Assembly (NCBI GenBank): GCA_002328485.1
Contig: DCUF01000060.1
Coordinates: forward strand, 1,045 to 8,760
Length of the DNA: 7,716 nucleotides
Origin: Deltaproteobacteria bacterium UBA2221
GTDB taxonomy: Bacteria; Desulfobacterota; Syntrophorhabdia; Syntrophorhabdales; WCHB1-27
Direction: 5' to 3'
A program made the translations under genes and the position numbers. This document shows positions 4,737 through 7,716 of this stretch, in pieces. Position 1 is the first letter of the stretch. Every line of letters starts with the position of its first letter. Below the pieces are notes generated by a model that did no database searches, was not told the origin of the DNA, and saw nothing but the letters and a program-made list of their open reading frames with translations.

Positions 4737-5755
4737 TGAACGGCAAAGGTGTTTCCATCATCTTAACAGTGCTTTTTGTTGTCCTGCCGTGGGGTCAGGC
4801 TGCTGCAGACGAGGTGTGTCTCAAGAACGGAGACCGCCTCACTGGCAAAGTCGTGTCATTGGGTGCCGGCACGCTGCTCTTCAAGACATCCTACGCCGGC
4901 GACCTGTCCATCAAGTGGGAAGAAGTGGTGAACATGAAAACGGATGAGCCAATTAGGGTCGTGCTCGGCGATGGGACCACAGCTCAGGGCCCGGTCTCAC
5001 CAGGGGATTCGGGAAAGGTGAAAGTCAAGACGGAGCAGGTCGCAGAGCCGGTCACAGTGGACCTTGCCAACGTCAAGACGATCAATCCCAAACCGCCTTT
5101 TAGGATAAACCTCAGGGCTAACGCCGGCTTCAGCATGACGGACGGCAACACACACACGCAGGATATCTATGCGGATGCCGAGTTTATGGCCCGCACACTC
5201 CAGAATCGTTACACCATTGGGGGTCTTTACAAACGGTCCGAAGACAACAACGTAAAAACGGAAGACAGAGCCCTTGGCTACATGAAATATGATCACTTTT
5301 TTACGAAAAAATGGTATGGTTATGCCAATGCCACGGGCGAGGAGGACGAGTTCAAGGATCTCGATCTCAGAGTCACCCTGGGCATCGGTGTCGGCTATCA
5401 GTTCATTGAATCGGATCGGACCAACCTCTCCCTTGAAGGCGGTCTCAGCTACGTGGACGAGACCTACATCATAGCCGAGGACAACAGCTTTGCCGCAGGT
5501 CGCTGGGCGCTGAAGTTCGATCATTTTATCCTGCCCAAATCCCTTCAATACTTCCTTTATCACACCGGGTTGCAGAGCGTAGAGGATTCGGATGATCTCA
5601 TCCTGTTTACTCAGACGGGATTCAGAATTCCCTTTTACAAAAACCTGAACATCACCGCCCAATTCAACTGGGACTATGACAAGAGCCCGTCTCCAGGGAA
5701 GAAGGAGAGTGACTACACCTACCTTCTGACTTTCGGATATCTTTGGGCCAACTAA
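4736..5755 (+). CDS. DUF481-family outer-membrane beta-barrel protein (YdiY-like)
   Basis: The 339-residue product has a signal peptide (hydrophobic stretch SIILTVLFVVLPWG, cleavage likely after A22-A23-A24). The N-terminal module at about 25-105 is of the type common in this family: V-C-L-K-N-G-D-R-L-T-G-K-V, then a second strand set ending IKWEEVVNM and VVLGDG. From about 122 to the end it is a chain of alternating polar and aromatic strands (GFSMTDGNT, DIYADAEF, YGYANATGEEDEF, GIGVGYQF, LTFGYLW), typical of the DUF481 barrel. The C-terminus is YLWAN rather than a final aromatic residue. Two ATGs are adjacent, at 4733 and 4736; the second is better spaced from an almost ideal AAGGAGGTGA (4723-4732). 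A single cysteine (C28) lies just after the signal peptide but without a lipobox. The biochemical role of DUF481 proteins is not known to me. mscL follows 51 bp downstream and may be cotranscribed. Confidence 0.88.
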   Translation: MNGKGVSIILTVLFVVLPWGQAAADEVCLKNGDRLTGKVVSLGAGTLLFKTSYAGDLSIKWEEVVNMKTDEPIRVVLGDGTTAQGPVSPGDSGKVKVKTEQVAEPVTVDLANVKTINPKPPFRINLRANAGFSMTDGNTHTQDIYADAEFMARTLQNRYTIGGLYKRSEDNNVKTEDRALGYMKYDHFFTKKWYGYANATGEEDEFKDLDLRVTLGIGVGYQFIESDRTNLSLEGGLSYVDETYIIAEDNSFAAGRWALKFDHFILPKSLQYFLYHTGLQSVEDSDDLILFTQTGFRIPFYKNLNITAQFNWDYDKSPSPGKKESDYTYLLTFGYLWAN

Positions 5756-5806
5756 GGGTTTTGAGTATTCTAGGACAATTTAATCGTAAACAAATGAGGG
5801 AAGATC

Positions 5807-6253
5807 ATGCTTAAGGAATTTAAGGAATTTGCAATGAGGGGTAACGTGGTGGACATGGCCGTGGGCATTATTATCGGCGCAGCTTTTGGCGCCATCGTTA
5901 AATCCCTTGTGGATGATGTCATCATGCCGCCCATCGGCCTGCTATTAGGCAGTGTTGACTTCTCAGACTTGTTTATTACGCTCAGGCAAGGGGCTGCTGC
6001 GGGTCCCTATGCCACGCTCGAATTGGCCAAGAAAGCAGGCGCGGTCACGCTCAGCTACGGTGCCTTCTTCAACACCATCGTGAGCTTTGTCATCATGGCT
6101 TTCTCCGTATTTTTGCTGATCAAGGGCATGAACAAACTGAAGAGGCAGAAAGAAGCGGCCCCTGCAGCGCCGACCACCAAAGAGTGCCCTCACTGCCTCT
6201 CCACGATCCCCATTAAGGCGACCAAGTGCGCCCACTGCACATCCAGTCTGTAG
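5807..6253 (+). CDS. mscL: Large-conductance mechanosensitive channel MscL with C-terminal zinc ribbon
   Basis: This is an inner-membrane pentameric channel that opens under membrane tension to release solutes after hypo-osmotic shock. The 148-residue product matches E. coli MscL closely over the N-terminal helix and TM1 (KEFKEFAMRGNVVDMAVG, then IIGAAFG, VDDVIMPPIGLLLG). TM2 is about 84-106 (YGAFFNTIVSFVIMAFSVFLLIKGMNKL). The pore-constriction positions L19 and V23 of E. coli correspond to M17 and I21, still hydrophobic. After an Ala/Pro-rich linker (117-123) the usual cytoplasmic helical bundle is replaced by C-P-H-C (C127, C130) and C-A-H-C (C141, C144), a zinc-ribbon-like end that some bacterial MscL proteins share. 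ATG 5807 follows GAGGGA with good spacing. Only weak promoter-like boxes exist in the 51 bp after the DUF481 gene, so readthrough from it is possible. Confidence 0.97.
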   Translation: MLKEFKEFAMRGNVVDMAVGIIIGAAFGAIVKSLVDDVIMPPIGLLLGSVDFSDLFITLRQGAAAGPYATLELAKKAGAVTLSYGAFFNTIVSFVIMAFSVFLLIKGMNKLKRQKEAAPAAPTTKECPHCLSTIPIKATKCAHCTSSL

Positions 6254-6262
6254 AGTGAGGCT

Positions 6263-6281
6263 CCACCCTCAGAGCGGGTGG
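6263..6281. terminator. Weak 6-bp hairpin just after mscL
   Basis: CCACCC (6263-6268) and GGGTGG (6276-6281) surround a 7-nt loop, 10 bp after the mscL stop. No U tract follows, so intrinsic termination is uncertain; position is the main argument. Confidence 0.25.
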
Positions 6282-6299
6282 CATCAGGAAGTCCGAATT

Positions 6300-6328
6300 C
6301 CCTCCCCTAGCCCCCCACCAGGGGAGGG
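6300..6328. repeat. GC-rich inverted repeat between convergent mscL and the MBL-fold gene
   Basis: CCCTCCCCT (6300-6308) pairs perfectly with AGGGGAGGG (6320-6328) around an 11-nt C-rich loop. It lies midway between two convergent genes and may end transcription from both sides, though neither strand has a T tract. It also resembles dispersed CCCTCCCC/GGGGAGGG intergenic repeats. Confidence 0.5.
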
Positions 6329-6382
6329 GAAATGCGAGGGGGAGAGGAAGTTGCCGTGCACCTTGCACCGTGTACCTTCTTC

Positions 6383-7015
6383 TTATTGCAACCACGGGTT
6401 TGTGGCCTTCTCATGACCGATGGTCGAACGACGCATGGGGCCATAGTCGTGGCCCGGCCAGACAATGGTCTCGGGAGGAAGGCTCATGAGCTTCTCCTGA
6501 ATCGACTTCATAAACTGCTCATGGGAAGAGCCGGGAAGGTCTGTCCTGCCGATTCCTCCCACAAAAAGGGTGTCCCCTGTGAAAAGGTTTCCATTGCTCA
6601 GCAGGCACATGCCGCCCGGGCTGTGACCGGGAGTGTGGATCACCTGCAGGGAAACGTCTCCAACGGCAATCACATCCCCGTCTTTCACCGTCTCGTCCGC
6701 ACGGGGAGAAGGTTCAAACCCCCATTCCCTCGCCATAGCATAGGCCTCCGGCGTGCTGAACATGCGATCATCGATTTCGTGCATGATGATCTTGGCCCCA
6801 GTGACCGCCTTGACCTTCTTGTTCCCGCAGGTGTGATCCGCATGGCCATGGGTGTTGACAATGTACTTGAGGACCAGGTTTTCTTGCCTGATCAAACCAA
6901 CGAGATCCTCCTCGTTTCCGGCAGGATCGATGAAAAGGGCCTCTTTGGTCCTCGAGCAAGCCACGAGGTAACAGAAAACATCCATGAAACCAACCTTGAT
7001 TTGTTCTACGATCAT
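6383..7015 (-). CDS. Metallo-beta-lactamase-fold hydrolase, glyoxalase II-like (GloB/YcbL type)
   Basis: This is probably a cytoplasmic thioester hydrolase resembling hydroxyacylglutathione hydrolase; the substrate is unproven. The 210-residue product has all metal ligands of the fold: THGHADH (H56, H58, D60, H61), H131 in TPGHSPG, D148 in FTGDTLF and H189 in WPGHDYGP. The GRTDLPG segment (157-162) and the C-terminal HEKATNPWLQ are typical of the short YcbL-like branch, which lacks the full C-terminal substrate domain of classical glyoxalase II (about 250-260 residues). ATG 7015 is chosen because AGGA lies 7 nt upstream, the fold begins right there (MIVEQIKVGF) and a good promoter ends about 36 nt before it. 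The longer frame from 7129 would start inside a repeat element. It converges with mscL. Related proteins such as persulfide dioxygenases share the motifs, so the exact reaction is open. Confidence 0.9.
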   Translation of the reverse strand: MIVEQIKVGFMDVFCYLVACSRTKEALFIDPAGNEEDLVGLIRQENLVLKYIVNTHGHADHTCGNKKVKAVTGAKIIMHEIDDRMFSTPEAYAMAREWGFEPSPRADETVKDGDVIAVGDVSLQVIHTPGHSPGGMCLLSNGNLFTGDTLFVGGIGRTDLPGSSHEQFMKSIQEKLMSLPPETIVWPGHDYGPMRRSTIGHEKATNPWLQ

Positions 7016-7057
7016 CAGAATCCTACCCCCATGTTGGTTTGCATCTTCATTAATTAG

Positions 7058-7086
7058 ATAATAGCTGTAAGCGCTTTTTCTGTCAT
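7058..7086 (-). promoter_or_regulatory. Sigma70-like promoter of the MBL-fold hydrolase gene
   Basis: On the minus strand ATGACA (7086-7081, five of six), a 17-bp spacer and TATTAT (7063-7058, five of six) form a good promoter. The start would be near 7051 and the leader about 36 nt. The -35 box overlaps the terminal GGGAATGAC of the adjacent palindromic repeat. The spacer contains the perfect 8-bp palindrome AAGCGCTT (7069-7076). Confidence 0.6.
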
Positions 7087-7172
7087 TCCCTCGCACCGCA
7101 AGCGGCATCTTCGACGGGCGGGAATCCACAAAAACACCGATAAAACTGGATGCCCGCCTACGCGGGCATGAC
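7082..7172. repeat. GTCATTCCC...GGCATGAC composite palindromic element
   Basis: The element begins GTCATTCCC (7082-7090) and ends GGGCATGAC (7164-7172), inverted with one mismatch. Inside, GGGCGGGAATCCA (7116-7128 region) mirrors TGGATGCCCGCC (7148-7159), and TGCCCGC-CTAC-GCGGGCA (7151-7168) is a perfect hairpin. It is thus two opposed half-elements of the same class as that at 2390-2470, lying in the spacer between the thioesterase and MBL-fold genes. Confidence 0.7.
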
Positions 7173-7234
7173 GCGAGGGGGCCATTCCATCGCTTCCGAG
7201 GAGCACTTCCTCTGCGTCCGCGCCGGTGAAACTA

Positions 7235-7716
7235 TCAAAACTTATTGAACAGATCGATCATGTCTTGCTTGAGTCCTTCCGGAACCAGTTCGAGCTTCTC
7301 TATCGGGATCTCAACGAACTCCCCTGCACCTCTGGCGAGAATGCGGTTCCTGTCGTCGAGGATGTCCGCAACCGCTCCGATGTAGGGCGGTTTCCTGTCT
7401 TTCATCATTCTTCCCTTGACGGTCAGAGGAACTCCAATGAGAACGGGCCGGACGTACTTGACCTCCATCTTCCTCGTGACAAAAAAGACCCGTTTAAAGT
7501 AAATGATCGTCCACGCCATGACCTCGTCGAGCAGGGTCGAAATAATGCCCCCATGGGCCATGTTCTGCCATCCTTCATGATTACTGCCGAGGGTAATGTC
7601 GGTACACACCCTATCGTTCAGACTGTAGAATTCCAGTCTGAGACCTATAGGGTTCGCGGTTCCGCAGGCAAAGCAGCGGTGGCCTTGGAGTTTCGGGAGA
7701 TCAATGCGCTTTTCGT
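7235..7716 (-). CDS. PaaI-type hotdog-fold thioesterase (N-terminus outside window)
   Basis: This is probably a cytoplasmic acyl-CoA thioesterase of the PaaI/YbgC-like superfamily; the substrate is unknown. The frame is open from the right edge, giving 159 visible residues; the GTG at 7609 is an internal valine, not the start. Near the visible N-terminus is HRCFACGTANPIGL, a C-x-x-C plus NP-x-GL signature that many PaaI-like thioesterases carry. The hotdog core has WQNMAHGGIISTLLDEVMAW (visible residues 49-68), where HGG and the D-E pair on the central helix are the usual catalytic region. VTRKMEVKYVRPVLIGVPLTVKGRM then forms the long beta strands. The C-terminus ends LFNKF. The MBL-fold gene lies 219 bp downstream on the same strand but with its own promoter and an intervening repeat, so separate transcription is likely. 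Confidence 0.88.
   Translation of the reverse strand, partial: EKRIDLPKLQGHRCFACGTANPIGLRLEFYSLNDRVCTDITLGSNHEGWQNMAHGGIISTLLDEVMAWTIIYFKRVFFVTRKMEVKYVRPVLIGVPLTVKGRMMKDRKPPYIGAVADILDDRNRILARGAGEFVEIPIEKLELVPEGLKQDMIDLFNKF

Noticed and set aside
4997..5662. Minus-strand 221-residue frame
   Set aside because: It is antisense to the DUF481 gene, which has a signal peptide, an ideal ribosome site and barrel-type strands; the minus frame has no such features.
6332..7057. Plus-strand 241-residue frame
   Set aside because: It is antisense to the MBL-fold hydrolase, whose metal-ligand motifs are all present on the minus strand.
1..7716. CRISPR arrays, tRNA or rRNA genes
   Set aside because: No regularly spaced direct repeats with unique spacers, cloverleaf-like segments or conserved rRNA stretches were seen.

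Overview
The window is about 7.7 kb of moderately GC-rich bacterial chromosome. It carries envelope and general-metabolism genes separated by repeat-rich spacers. The signal peptides, the DUF481-type outer-membrane barrel and the periplasmic HtrA protease indicate a diderm, Gram-negative cell. The spacers hold GTCATTCCC...GGGAATCCA palindromes, heptad and 9-bp tandem tracts and a CCCTGAGCGCAGTCGAAGGG motif; from memory such repeats are common in Desulfobacterota/Deltaproteobacteria-like genomes. That placement is an inference, because no marker gene is present.

Layout. (1) 1-1377, minus: an HtrA/DegP serine protease, open at the left edge and cut inside its second PDZ domain. (2) 1378-1529: a repeat-rich spacer. 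(3) 1530-2147, minus: a small alpha/beta hydrolase with a good promoter and an overlapping dyad. (4) 2148-2748: no convincing gene; it holds that promoter, a GTCATTCCC-type element and a strong intrinsic terminator on the minus strand. (5) 2749-3609, minus: an exported protein made of three 82-residue repeats. (6) 3610-4735: 1.1 kb without an intact gene. It contains a 150-bp element with 19-bp terminal inverted repeats, a frameshifted 5' remnant of a SulP-like anion permease, two sharp inverted repeats, a sigma70-like promoter and a possible 50-codon ORF that overlaps the next gene. (7) 4736-5755, plus: a DUF481 outer-membrane protein, followed after 51 bp by mscL (5807-6253) with a C-terminal four-cysteine ribbon. 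(8) 6383-7015, minus: a GloB-like metallo-beta-lactamase-fold hydrolase whose promoter lies against a repeat element. (9) 7235-7716, minus: a PaaI-type hotdog thioesterase, open at the right edge.

How the genes fit together. No single pathway links them. HtrA (periplasmic quality control), DUF481 (outer-membrane barrel), MscL (osmotic safety valve) and the exported repeat protein form a loose envelope theme. The hydrolase, MBL-fold enzyme and thioesterase are cytoplasmic ester or thioester hydrolases. mscL and the MBL gene converge on a 129-bp spacer. The least explained content is the 82-residue repeat protein and the 3.6-4.7 kb degraded region. I see no evidence of a new multi-gene system.
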